Positions 44,447 to 53,098 of a stretch of DNA of 64,000 nucleotides are shown here, piece by piece; position 1 is the first letter of the stretch; each line of letters starts with the position of its first letter. The position numbers and the translations under genes were made by a program. The stretch is from Micromonospora okii (GTDB lineage: Bacteria > Actinomycetota > Actinomycetes > Mycobacteriales > Micromonosporaceae), in the NCBI RefSeq assembly GCF_020884795.1, contig NZ_BBZF01000013.1, positions 657,337 through 721,336 of the forward strand. The letters are read 5' to 3'. The notes under the pieces are model-generated. The model searched no databases. It was not told the DNA's origin and was given only the letters and a program-made list of their open reading frames with translations.

Positions 44447-44505
44447 TATTACAGGATTGCGGCGGGGAGGTGACCGTGGTCACTCCGCCCCGACGCCGCC
44501 GGCAG

Positions 44506-44542
44506 CGGGTTCCCACCGCCTCGACGAGGCGGTGGGAACCCG
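44506..44542 (-). terminator. Hairpin terminator after the second chitinase
   Basis: A perfect 16-bp stem (44506-44521 with 44527-44542, 5-base loop) begins 6 bases after the chitinase stop in the direction of transcription. No T-run. Confidence 0.7.
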
Positions 44543-44547
44543 ACAGG

Positions 44548-46878
44548 TCAGAAGCCGGTGTGGATGGCGTTCATCAACGTGCCGTTCGACGTGTCGCCGG
44601 ACATCTCCCAGATCATGCCGCCGAGCAGGTTGCGCTGTCGCGCCCAGGCGGCCTTCTGCCCGATCGACCAGGCGTCGTCGAAACTCCACCACTGCCCGCC
44701 GTTGCCGGTGTAGCAGTATGTCGAGACCGACTGGGTGTCGTGGTGGACGGTGCAGTTGGGGACCATCGCGAGCAGGTTGGAGTAGCCGCGCGTGCCGGCC
44801 TCCTCGGCGAACTGGCCCGGTGCCGCCCCGGTGGCGCTCTGCCACTCGCCGTTGGCGGACCCGCCCCCGGGGGCGGTGCCGGCGGCGACGCCCTGCCAGC
44901 CCCGACCGTAGAAGGCGAAGCCGATCGTGAGCTGTCTCGGGTTGACGCCGGCGTCGAGATAGGTCTTCACCGCGCGGTCGACACTGAACTCGAACTGGTA
45001 CGGGTCCTGCTCGTCCCGGTACAGGTTGCCCTGGTGCCCGGTGCGGTTGGGCTCCCACGAGTTGTCACTGCCCGCGCCGTGGAAGTCGTAGCCCTGCACG
45101 TTGGCGAAGTCCATGTAGTCGAAGACGCTGTGGTTGCCGTCGGAGCGGGTGATGTCCCAGCCGTCCGCGATCTTCTGCGGGTCCGCGGGCGTGAACGCGG
45201 TCAGCAGGTACCGGCGGCCGGTGGTCTTGCTCAGCTCGTCCATCTGCCGGCGGAACTCGGCGAACAGGGCGGTGTTGTTGGCCTTGTCCTGCGGGCCCCA
45301 GTGGTTGCCGGGGTGTCCTTCGGCCCCGGGCCACTCCCAGTCCAGGTCGACGCCGTCGAAGATGCCGGCGGCGGTGCCGGGCCCGCCGGAGTTGCCGGCC
45401 ACCGGCAGGTTGCCCTTGAGGTAGATGTCGAGGCAGGAGCGGACGAGCTTCTCCCGCGAGGCGGGCGTCGCGGCCGCGTCCGAGAAGTACTTGGAGTAGG
45501 TCCAGCCCCCGAGCGAGATCAGTATCTTGAGGTGCGGATACTTGGCCTTGAGCTTCTTGAGCTGGTTGAAGTTGCCGCGCAGCGGCTCCCAACCGCTGTC
45601 GGCCACGCCGTCCACCGACTGGGCGGCGCTGAAGGGACGCCCGTAGTCGGCGTCCGCGTCGCCCGCGCCGTCGCCCTGGTTCGGGTCCTGCGGGTTCTGC
45701 GTGGTGCCCTTGGTGACGCCCTGGAGGCAGGTGAGGTTGACCGGGTCGATGTTCGCGAACGAGTAGTTGATGTGGGTCAGCTTCGCCGCCGCGCCCGAGG
45801 TGTCCAGGTTCTTGACGAAGTACTGGCGGCCGTAGATTCCCCACTGCACGAAGTACCCGACCCGGGCGTACTTGCCGTCGCCCACCACGTCCTTCGTGGT
45901 GACGCTGAGGGGCGAGCTGGCCGCCGAGGCGTTGTCGTAGGTGTCCCGGGCCCGCACCGTGAAGCTGTACGGGGTCAGCGGGCTCAGCCCGGTGACGGTC
46001 GCGGTGGTGCCGGTGACCGTGGCGGCGAGCTGGTCGCCCCGGTACACGTCGTAGCCGGCGATGCCGCTGGCGTCGGTGGACGCGTTCCAGGCGAGCGTGA
46101 CGCTGACGTCGCCGGTCGTGGTGGCGCGCAGGTTGGTCGGCGTCGACGGGGGTGTGCGGTCGTCGGCCGGGTCGAGGGTGGTGGCGGAGACCGGCGCGCT
46201 GTCCGCGGAGAGGTTGCCGCGCGTGTCCCTGGCCCGCACCGTGAAGGTGTACGTGGACTTCGGCGTCAGCCCGGTGACCGTGGCGGTGGTGGCGCCGTTG
46301 ACCGTGGCGACGCGCTCGCCCGCCTGGTAGACGTCGTATCCGGCGACCGGGAAGTCGGTGGCCGTCGCGGCGCTCCAGCTCAACGAGACCGTCTTCGTGG
46401 TGCGGGAGGTCACCGCCAGCCCGGTCGGCGTGGCGGGTGCCCGGTCGGGGCTGCCGTCGCACTTGTCGCCGTTGACCCGGCAGTTCAGTGGCTCGGCGCC
46501 CGACCCGTTGGCGATGAACCAGAAGCTGAACGGGTCGGTGCTGCCGCCGGCCGGGATGGTGCCGTTGTAGTGGGCGTTGGCCACGGTGACGTGGTTGCCG
46601 TCGCGGGTGACGTTGCCGTGGTAGGCGTTGCCCAGGGTCACGCCGGCCGGCAGGTCGAACTCCAGCTTCCAACTGCTGACCGAGGTGCTCCCGGCGTTGC
46701 GGATGACGTACTTGTCGAGGAACCAGGAGCCGTTGTTGGCGGACGAGAAGGTGGCGGTGAGTCCGGTTGCGGCCTGCGCCGTTCCGGGGATTGCCACGGC
46801 CAGCCCGGCGGCCAGCGTCGCGGCGGTCAGGGAGACGAGGAGGCGGTAGAGGCGGGTGCGTCTTCTTCTGTGTTCCAT
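44548..46878 (-). CDS. Secreted GH18 chitinase with CBM2 and two FnIII domains
   Basis: A 776-residue exported chitinase. The signal peptide ends at GTAQA. It is followed by a CBM2-type domain (about 38-140; GLTATFSSANNGSW), two fibronectin III repeats (about 150-330) and a GH18 domain (about 340-776) with FDGVDLDWEWPG, catalytic Glu at about residue 515. FnIII modules keep the catalytic domain off the chitin surface. Upstream is a motif shared with the other chitinase. It faces the regulator gene on the same strand. Confidence 0.95.
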   Translation of the reverse strand: MEHRRRRTRLYRLLVSLTAATLAAGLAVAIPGTAQAATGLTATFSSANNGSWFLDKYVIRNAGSTSVSSWKLEFDLPAGVTLGNAYHGNVTRDGNHVTVANAHYNGTIPAGGSTDPFSFWFIANGSGAEPLNCRVNGDKCDGSPDRAPATPTGLAVTSRTTKTVSLSWSAATATDFPVAGYDVYQAGERVATVNGATTATVTGLTPKSTYTFTVRARDTRGNLSADSAPVSATTLDPADDRTPPSTPTNLRATTTGDVSVTLAWNASTDASGIAGYDVYRGDQLAATVTGTTATVTGLSPLTPYSFTVRARDTYDNASAASSPLSVTTKDVVGDGKYARVGYFVQWGIYGRQYFVKNLDTSGAAAKLTHINYSFANIDPVNLTCLQGVTKGTTQNPQDPNQGDGAGDADADYGRPFSAAQSVDGVADSGWEPLRGNFNQLKKLKAKYPHLKILISLGGWTYSKYFSDAAATPASREKLVRSCLDIYLKGNLPVAGNSGGPGTAAGIFDGVDLDWEWPGAEGHPGNHWGPQDKANNTALFAEFRRQMDELSKTTGRRYLLTAFTPADPQKIADGWDITRSDGNHSVFDYMDFANVQGYDFHGAGSDNSWEPNRTGHQGNLYRDEQDPYQFEFSVDRAVKTYLDAGVNPRQLTIGFAFYGRGWQGVAAGTAPGGGSANGEWQSATGAAPGQFAEEAGTRGYSNLLAMVPNCTVHHDTQSVSTYCYTGNGGQWWSFDDAWSIGQKAAWARQRNLLGGMIWEMSGDTSNGTLMNAIHTGF

Positions 46879-46891
46879 GCGATCCCCGCAA

Positions 46892-46911
46892 TTCTTAGGA
46901 AACTTTACTGA
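46892..46911 (-). promoter_or_regulatory. Chitinase operator-like box
   Basis: Imperfect palindrome TTAGGAAACTTTACTGA lies 14-30 bases before the chitinase ATG. Its core AGGAAACTT is the reverse complement of AAGTTTCCT in the promoter of the first chitinase. It resembles ROK-repressor operators at carbohydrate genes, but that is inference. Confidence 0.5.
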
Positions 46912-47091
46912 TAGTTCAGCACCGCGTCACGAGAGAGTCAAGTGTGTCGATGTAACGTCGGGTGAACCATCCGGCGTCGACACCGCCGGCGACGGGCGGG
47001 GCGCGCCGATGTCCGCCGGTGGTCGATAGGCGGGGCGGTGCGGGGTAAGAAGGTGCGCAGGAAACCCGCGTACACCGGAAGGACCGTGCCG

Positions 47092-47625
47092 ATGTCCCTG
47101 GAACGACCGATCGCCCCGGACCCGTACGAGCTGCTGCCGACCGTTGCGTCGTTCACCCTGACCAGCGAGGACGTGCACAACGGCGAGCCGATGGACGCCC
47201 GGTACGCCCACGACAGCGTCGGCGGCGGGAACGTCTCCCCCCAGCTCGCCTGGTCGGGCTTCCCCGCCGAGACGAAGAGCTTCGTGGTGACGTGCTTCGA
47301 CCCGGACGCGCCGACGGGCAGCGGCTTCTGGCACTGGGTGCTGGTCGACGTGCCCGCGTCGGTGACGGAGCTGCCCCGGGGCGTCGACGAGGCCGACCTG
47401 GGCGGCGCGTTCAGCATCCGCAGCGACTACGGGGCGACCGGGTACGGCGGCGCGGCCCCGCCGGCCGGCGACCGCCCGCACCGGTACGTCTTCGCGGTGC
47501 ACGCCGTCGACGTCGAGCGCCTCGGCGTCGGGCCGGACGCCAGCGGGGCCTACGTCGGCTTCAACCTGGCCTTCCACACCCTGGCGCGGGCGGTCATCCG
47601 CCCGACGTACCAGGTGAAGGAGTAG
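47092..47625 (+). CDS. YbhB/YbcL-type phosphatidylethanolamine-binding (PEBP) protein
   Basis: A 177-residue cytoplasmic protein of the Raf-kinase-inhibitor-like PEBP family; the ligand site carries [17 protein letters not shown] and later [15 protein letters not shown]. Bacterial members bind small ligands and their role is mostly unclear. ATG 47092 is 8 bases after GGAAGGA; the longer frame from 47038 is unsupported. A bidirectional terminator follows. Confidence 0.9.
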   Translation: MSLERPIAPDPYELLPTVASFTLTSEDVHNGEPMDARYAHDSVGGGNVSPQLAWSGFPAETKSFVVTCFDPDAPTGSGFWHWVLVDVPASVTELPRGVDEADLGGAFSIRSDYGATGYGGAAPPAGDRPHRYVFAVHAVDVERLGVGPDASGAYVGFNLAFHTLARAVIRPTYQVKE

Positions 47626-47630
47626 GTGTT

Positions 47631-47678
47631 AGGAGGGGCCCCCTGAACCGCGGAAAGCGTCGACAGGGGGCCCCTCCT
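47631..47678. terminator. Bidirectional terminator, 14-bp perfect stem
   Basis: Arms AGGAGGGGCCCCCT (47631-47644) and AGGGGGCCCCTCCT (47665-47678) are perfect complements between two convergent genes; the second arm runs into the stop codon of the methyltransferase gene. Confidence 0.75.
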
Positions 47679-48382
47679 CACACGCGGGCGACGGCGAAGA
47701 CGGACTGGCCGAACGGGGGGCGGACGAGCTGCTCCGCCGCCTTCGTGGCGGGCAGGACGAGGGTGTCGTAGACCTTCACCATCGGGCCCTCCTTCGGCAT
47801 CAGCCGGAAGACCTTGGTTGCCATGAAGTAGCCGATCAGGCCGAGCGCGTTCGCGTAGTGGATCTTCTCCACGGTCAGGCCGGCCTCGGTCATCGCGGCG
47901 GAGAGGGTCTTCTTCGTGTACCGGCGGACGTGGCCGGTGGCGATGTCCGCCGGGCTCATCGCGAACTGGAACGCCGGCACGATGATCACCACGGCGCCGC
48001 CCGGCCGGACCAGGTCGCGCATGCTGCGCAGCGCGCCCACGTGGTCCTCGATGTGCTCCAGCACGTTGTACGACACGGCGGCGCTGTAGTCCCCGCGCTC
48101 CGAGTGCGGCAGGAGCATCTGCCGCACCTCGATGTTCGGGTGCATGGCCAGGCGCTCCTTCAGCGCGACCAGCCGGTCCGGGTCCGCCTCGGTGGCCGTG
48201 AAGCGGGGGAAGTGCTCCGCCCACTCCAGGGCGTAGTCGCCCAGCCCGCTGCCGATCTCGATGGGGTTGTCACCGAGGTACGGGACGGCCAGCTCGACGA
48301 ACCACCTGCGGTGATTGACCGCCGTCGCGAGACCCTCGAGGACCTCGGACTGGACACGCTGATCCCCAGTGATTTCTGCCAT
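47678..48382 (-). CDS. SAM-dependent class I methyltransferase
   Basis: A 234-residue methyltransferase with motif I PIEIGSGLGDYALEW, an acidic TATEADP for the ribose and NVLEHIEDHVGALRSM after it, typical of UbiE-like enzymes. Substrate unknown. ATG 48382 has GAGGAA upstream. It is divergent from a membrane protein of glycosyltransferase type, hinting at a sugar- or lipid-modifying pair. Confidence 0.85.
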   Translation of the reverse strand: MAEITGDQRVQSEVLEGLATAVNHRRWFVELAVPYLGDNPIEIGSGLGDYALEWAEHFPRFTATEADPDRLVALKERLAMHPNIEVRQMLLPHSERGDYSAAVSYNVLEHIEDHVGALRSMRDLVRPGGAVVIIVPAFQFAMSPADIATGHVRRYTKKTLSAAMTEAGLTVEKIHYANALGLIGYFMATKVFRLMPKEGPMVKVYDTLVLPATKAAEQLVRPPFGQSVFAVARV

Positions 48383-48592
48383 GCGTCGATTCCTCACGGT
48401 GTGACTCGACCTGCGCCGGGACCGACAGAGTGAACCATCCGAAGCGGACGGGGGCGAAATCGGGGCACCGGGGGTGGCCGAATTGCGGTCGGGGCGGGCA
48501 CGAGATCGGCGGTCGGCGAACCCGGCAGATAGTACGCCAGTCCCCCGAAACGCGCACGTCGGCGTCACGGTGTGACTACTCTGCGAATTGTT

Positions 48593-50368
48593 ATGACTAC
48601 TCGCCGGCCGGGTCGCCGTGTCGACAAGCGGGGGTGGTGGACGGACGCCGCCGCGCTGGCCAGCTTCGCGCTGCTCGCGCTCTGGGTGACCCTCCGGTTC
48701 TGGGCGAACCCGGGGCACGGGGTCCGGGACAACCGCTCCGATCAGGCGCTCTTCGAGTGGATGATGGCGCACGGTGCGCGCGTGATGACCGATTTCGCAT
48801 ATCCGTTCGGCTCGGACCGGATGAATGTGCCGGACGGCGTGAACCTGATGGCCAACACGTCCGTATTATCCATTTCCCTGCCAATGACGCCGGTCACCGT
48901 CCTGTTCGGCCCCCGTACCGCATTCCTGGTGTTCCTCACCGGCGGCATGTTCCTCACCGCGGCGGCCTGGTACTTCGTGCTCTCCCGCGTGCTGATCGGC
49001 TCCCGGGGGCCCGCCTGGCTCGGTGCCGGATTCTGCGCGTTCGCCCCGGCGATGGTGTCGCACGCCAACGCCCACCCCAACATCGTCAGCCAGTTCGTGG
49101 TGCCGCTGATCGTCTGGCGCACCCTGCGGCTGACCGAGGGCGGCCGGTGGCTGCGCAACGGCGTGCTGCTCGGGCTGGTGATCGTCTGGCAGGCGTTCAT
49201 CAACCTGGAGATCCTGCTGATGACCGCGATCGGGCTCGGCGTGGTGGTCGCCGCGCTGGCCCTGCGCCGCGCCGACCTGCGCCGGCAGGCCCGGCCGTTC
49301 CTCGCCGGCCTCGGCGTCGCCGCCGTCCTCGCCGCCGGCGCGCTGGCCTACCCGCTCTACGTGCAGTTCTTCGGCCCCGGCGCGTACGAGGGGCTGTCCG
49401 AGCTGATCCGCGGCTACCGCACCGACCTGGCCTCGTTCACCGCCTTCGCCCGCGAGTCGGTCGCCGGGGATCCGAAGGTCGCCGCGCGGCTGGTGAAGAA
49501 CCCCACCGAGGAGAACGGCTTCTTCGGCTGGCCCCTCGTCGTGCTCGTGGGCGCGCTGGTGTGGTGGCTGCGGCGCAGCCCGGTCGTGCTGGGCCTCGCC
49601 GCCGTCGGCCTGCTCTTCGCCGTGCTCTCCCTCGGCCGGGAGATCCAGTTCGAGGGCCGGGCGACCGGGATCCCCGGCCCCTGGGCGGCGCTGGAGAACC
49701 TGCCGATCCTGCACTCGGTGGTCCCCACCCGGTGGGCGCTGGCGACCGTACCGCTGGTCGGGGTGCTGCTCGCGCTCGGCGCGGAGCACGCCCGCCGGCT
49801 GGCCCGGGAGCACCCCGCCGCCCGGCCGCAGATCCGCTTCGCCACCGCCACCGTGCTGTTCATGGCGCTGCTCCCGGCGTTCCCGACCCCGCTGCCCGCC
49901 ACCCGCCTCGACCCGGTGCCCGAGTTCGTCACCTCCGGGGCCTGGCGGCCGTACGTGGCCGGCGGGCGCAGCGTGGTGACCCTGCCCCTGCCGGACACCA
50001 ACTACGCCGACCCGCTGCGCTGGTCGGCGGCGACCGGCCTGGACCTGCCGCTGGCCCGGGGCTACTTCCTCGGGCCGGACACCCGGCCCGGGGCCCCGGA
50101 GGGCCGGATCGCCCTCTTCACCGCCCCGCCCCGTCCGACCAGCAGCTTCTTCCTCACCATCCGGCGCACGGGCGAGGTGCCGCCGGTGACCGGGCCGACG
50201 CGCAGGGCCGCGCTGGAGGACCTGCGGTACTGGCGGGCGGGGGTGGTCGTCCTCGGCCCGCACGAGCACGCCGACGCACTGCGCCGGGGTATGACCGAGC
50301 TGACCGGCGTCCGCCCCACGTACACCGGGGGGGTCTGGGTCTGGGACGTCCGCCCGCTGACGAGCTGA
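48593..50368 (+). CDS. Multi-pass membrane protein, GT-C-like
   Basis: A 591-residue membrane protein with about 10 helices. The first loop (GVRDNRSDQALFEWMMAHGARV) carries an acidic residue like that of GT-C transferases, and a C-terminal soluble part follows. It may transfer a sugar from a polyprenyl carrier, but this rests on topology alone. ATG 48593 lies 11 bases after TACTCT (48577-48582), so the leader is short or absent; GTG 48572 is the alternative. Confidence 0.65.
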   Translation: MTTRRPGRRVDKRGWWTDAAALASFALLALWVTLRFWANPGHGVRDNRSDQALFEWMMAHGARVMTDFAYPFGSDRMNVPDGVNLMANTSVLSISLPMTPVTVLFGPRTAFLVFLTGGMFLTAAAWYFVLSRVLIGSRGPAWLGAGFCAFAPAMVSHANAHPNIVSQFVVPLIVWRTLRLTEGGRWLRNGVLLGLVIVWQAFINLEILLMTAIGLGVVVAALALRRADLRRQARPFLAGLGVAAVLAAGALAYPLYVQFFGPGAYEGLSELIRGYRTDLASFTAFARESVAGDPKVAARLVKNPTEENGFFGWPLVVLVGALVWWLRRSPVVLGLAAVGLLFAVLSLGREIQFEGRATGIPGPWAALENLPILHSVVPTRWALATVPLVGVLLALGAEHARRLAREHPAARPQIRFATATVLFMALLPAFPTPLPATRLDPVPEFVTSGAWRPYVAGGRSVVTLPLPDTNYADPLRWSAATGLDLPLARGYFLGPDTRPGAPEGRIALFTAPPRPTSSFFLTIRRTGEVPPVTGPTRRAALEDLRYWRAGVVVLGPHEHADALRRGMTELTGVRPTYTGGVWVWDVRPLTS

Positions 50369-50412
50369 CGCGAGCCGGGCCGCCCGCTCAGGCGGACCAG
50401 TGTGGGGGCCGC

Positions 50413-51201
50413 TCAGGCGGAGCGGAGGCAGCAGCCCTGGCAGACCTTCGGGCTGGGCAGGGTGAAGGCGAGGCAGCAGGTGCGCCGCTGGACCGTCGGC
50501 TTTCCGGCCGGGCCGGGCACCAGCTCGACCAGGTCGGCCAGGTCGAGCGCGGCGAGCAGCGTCTCGACGTGCCGGACGGCGGGGCCGGGCAGCGTGTCCG
50601 CCGCGCCAAGCACGGCCTGCGCGACGCTGGCGGCGACGGAGCCGAGCAGCGTACGCGCGCCGATGCGGACCTCCGTCTGGATGGCGGCGATCAGCGGGGC
50701 GAGATGGGCGTCGAGCAGGGAGGCGCGCAGCGCCGCCAGCAACTCGGCCTCGTCGGCGACCACCCGCACCTCGGGAAGCCCGGCCAGGGCCAGCGGGTCG
50801 GAGGGGAGCACCGCGACGGCGGTCGACCGGCGCAGCCCGATGGTCACCAGGGGGCCGTGGGCCTCGAAGTGGATCAGCACGTCGGACGCGTCGAGCAGCG
50901 GCACCCGGCGGGCGGCGGCCCAACCGAGCACGGCCGGCAGGGCCGCCCAGTAGCTGTAGGCCTTCCAGGCCAGGGCGGCGCAGGCGTGCGGGGTGCCGCC
51001 CCAGCGCCGCGCGGCGGCGGAGAGCAGCTCGGGCAGCCGGGTGCCGTCGACCAGGGTGGTGGCCGGGGCCCAGCCGAACCGGTCGTCGGTGACCAGCAGG
51101 CCCGGCGCGAGGCCGGGCAGGTCGTCGGTGCCGAACACGGCGCGGAGGGTGGCGGTCACCGGGGCGAGCGGCGTCGCGGTCGTGGGCATCACCGCTGTCA
51201 C
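50413..51201 (-). CDS. fhuF: FhuF-like ferric-siderophore reductase
   Basis: A 262-residue protein of the FhuF family; the C-terminal cluster CC-x10-C-x2-C (RTCCLAFTLPSPKVCQGCC) binds [2Fe-2S]. It releases iron from imported ferric siderophores in the cytoplasm. GTG 51201 has GGGGAGG close upstream. An iron-responsive operator is found before the gene. It is a single gene here with no siderophore-uptake partners nearby. Confidence 0.85.
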   Translation of the reverse strand: MTAVMPTTATPLAPVTATLRAVFGTDDLPGLAPGLLVTDDRFGWAPATTLVDGTRLPELLSAAARRWGGTPHACAALAWKAYSYWAALPAVLGWAAARRVPLLDASDVLIHFEAHGPLVTIGLRRSTAVAVLPSDPLALAGLPEVRVVADEAELLAALRASLLDAHLAPLIAAIQTEVRIGARTLLGSVAASVAQAVLGAADTLPGPAVRHVETLLAALDLADLVELVPGPAGKPTVQRRTCCLAFTLPSPKVCQGCCLRSA

Positions 51202-51233
51202 CTGGCCTCCCCACTACGGTCCGCGTTACTGAG

Positions 51234-51248
51234 CTAAGGCTAGCCTAA
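51234..51248 (-). promoter_or_regulatory. IdeR/DmdR iron box of fhuF
   Basis: TAAGGCTAGCCTAA has a perfect 10-bp palindromic centre, AGGCTAGCCT (51237-51246), and closely matches the iron-repressor consensus. It lies about 36-45 bases upstream of the fhuF start codon, predicting repression by iron. Confidence 0.7.
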
Positions 51249-51487
51249 CTAGTGCCTCGTCGTATGGGAAGCCTCATCCGAGGGTGATCGGGAGGCGCCC
51301 GTCACCCCGGGTCGGGCGGGTTCGGGCTGCGACGCCCGCCTGGCCGCCGGGCGGGAGTGCGCCGTAGGGCGCGGAAGCATCGACGTTCGCGCGTGAATTG
51401 TCAAGGTGAATGTCGACAAAGTGCCACTTCTGTGCGCGTTCGCGTACGGAACGTGAAACTGATACTTCCCCTGCGTTGAGGAAGCCG

Positions 51488-53017
51488 ATGACGACCTCTC
51501 CGATCGAGCGGGCCGCCGACTCGTTCGCGGCCGAGCTTGCCCGGCACCGGACCGAGCGGGGGCTGTCCAAGAAGCAACTGGCGACGCTGATGGGCTTCGA
51601 CCCGTCATACGTCAGCCACGTCGAGGGGCGCCGACACCGGCCGACCGAGGACTTCGCCCGCCGCGCCGAGGCCGTCCTGGAGGCCAGCGGCGCGATCTGG
51701 CAGCGCTTCCGGGAGTACGACGAGCTGCGCCACGGCCGCTCCACCCCGCCGCACCGCGACCACCCCGCCCCCGGCCAGTGGATGCCACCGGGCACCGGGC
51801 TGATCGTGGAACGCGAGCAGGCCGTGCTCACCCACACCCACGACGCCTACCACTGCGCCATCCGCCGGGAGCTCTACAACGCCGGCACCGAGCCGGTCAC
51901 CCGCTACCTCGTCCGGGTGGCCGTCGACCGGTACCCCAACGACCCGGGCCGGTCGAACCGGCACCACCGCGACCACCCGCTCACCTTCGCCGAGCTGCAA
52001 CTGCGGGCGCACCGCCACGACGGCGGGCAGCCCGAGCCGATGCACTGGCGGGCCAAGCACGACCGGGACGCGTTCAAGGAGATCTGGCTGCTCTTCGAGA
52101 ACGACGAGGGCCGTTTCCCGCTCTACCCCGGCGACCGGGTCACCATCGAGTACGCGTACCGCGTCGGCCGGGAGAAGTGGGGCCCCTGGTTCCAGCGGGC
52201 CGTGCGGCTGCCCACCCGGCACCTCTCGGTGCGGCTGGACCTCCCCACCGAGCTGGACCCGCAGGTCTGGGGGGTGGAGACCTCGCTCTCGGCGGAGGAG
52301 GGGCCGCTGCGCCGCCCGATCGTCCGGGAGGGCCGGGGCGACCGGGCGGTCTTCGACTGGCGCACCGACGACCCGCCGCTCAACGCCCGGTACCGGCTCC
52401 AGTGGCGGTTCCGCAGCCGCCCGCCCGAGTCCGACCCGGGCGGGCCGGCGGGGAGCGTCCGGGTCCGGGCCAGCGACCGGATGCGCGGGCTCGGCATCGT
52501 CCAGCGCGGCGCGGACCTGCTTCGCCAGCCCAGCCGGCAGTTCGACCTGCCGGCCGACGAGGCCACCGCCCGCGAGCTGGTCGACCGGCTCTGCTCGGCG
52601 CTGGTCCGCCTCGACGAGCTGCACCCGTTCAGCAAGGGCGTCGGCATCGCAGCCCCGCAGCTCGGCCACGCCTGGGCCGCCGCCGTGGTCCGCCCGCCCG
52701 ACCGCGCCGCCGAGCCGGTGGTGCTGCTCAACCCCCGGGTCGTCGACGCCTCCCCGGACACCGACGAGCAGTACGAGGGCTGCCTCTCCTTCTTCGACCA
52801 CCGGGGGCTGGTGCCCCGGCCGCTGCGCATCGACGTGGAGCACGCCCAGTGGGACGGCAGCCGGATCATCACCTCGTTCGAGTTCGCCATGGCCCGGCTC
52901 GTGGCGCACGAGATCGACCACCTGGAGGGCCGGCTGTACGTCGACCGGATGACGCCGGGCGTCCCGCTGGTGCCCGTCGAGGAGTACCGCGAGACCGGTA
53001 ACCCCTGGCGGTACTGA
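51488..53017 (+). CDS. Helix-turn-helix protein fused to peptide deformylase
   Basis: A 509-residue fusion. Residues 8-75 are an XRE helix-turn-helix (LSKKQLATLMGFDPSYVSHVE). Residues about 90-310 are an unassigned beta-rich domain. Residues about 330-509 are a deformylase with all three motifs: GVGIAAPQ, EGCLS and HEIDH. Deformylases remove N-formyl from nascent proteins, yet normal ones are about 180 residues. No frameshift is seen. Start ATG has GAGGAA upstream. The DNA-binding part suggests regulation or a specialised substrate. Confidence 0.88.
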   Translation: MTTSPIERAADSFAAELARHRTERGLSKKQLATLMGFDPSYVSHVEGRRHRPTEDFARRAEAVLEASGAIWQRFREYDELRHGRSTPPHRDHPAPGQWMPPGTGLIVEREQAVLTHTHDAYHCAIRRELYNAGTEPVTRYLVRVAVDRYPNDPGRSNRHHRDHPLTFAELQLRAHRHDGGQPEPMHWRAKHDRDAFKEIWLLFENDEGRFPLYPGDRVTIEYAYRVGREKWGPWFQRAVRLPTRHLSVRLDLPTELDPQVWGVETSLSAEEGPLRRPIVREGRGDRAVFDWRTDDPPLNARYRLQWRFRSRPPESDPGGPAGSVRVRASDRMRGLGIVQRGADLLRQPSRQFDLPADEATARELVDRLCSALVRLDELHPFSKGVGIAAPQLGHAWAAAVVRPPDRAAEPVVLLNPRVVDASPDTDEQYEGCLSFFDHRGLVPRPLRIDVEHAQWDGSRIITSFEFAMARLVAHEIDHLEGRLYVDRMTPGVPLVPVEEYRETGNPWRY

Positions 53018-53032
53018 GCGGGTATCGGGGGA

Positions 53033-53084
53033 GGACCGGGTCGCGTGCCCCAGGGGGCGGGGGCACGCGACCCGGTCCTTTTTT
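53033..53084 (+). terminator. Strong rho-independent terminator
   Basis: A perfect 19-bp stem (53033-53051 and 53060-53078) with an 8-base loop ends in six T (53079-53084). It starts 15 bases after the deformylase-fusion stop. Confidence 0.95.
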
Positions 53085-53098
53085 CGGGGGGAGGAAAG

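Noticed and set aside
45065..46891. A 608-codon - frame parallel to the second chitinase.
   Set aside because: Same strand, other frame, Arg/His-rich; the chitinase frame has signal peptide and catalytic motif.
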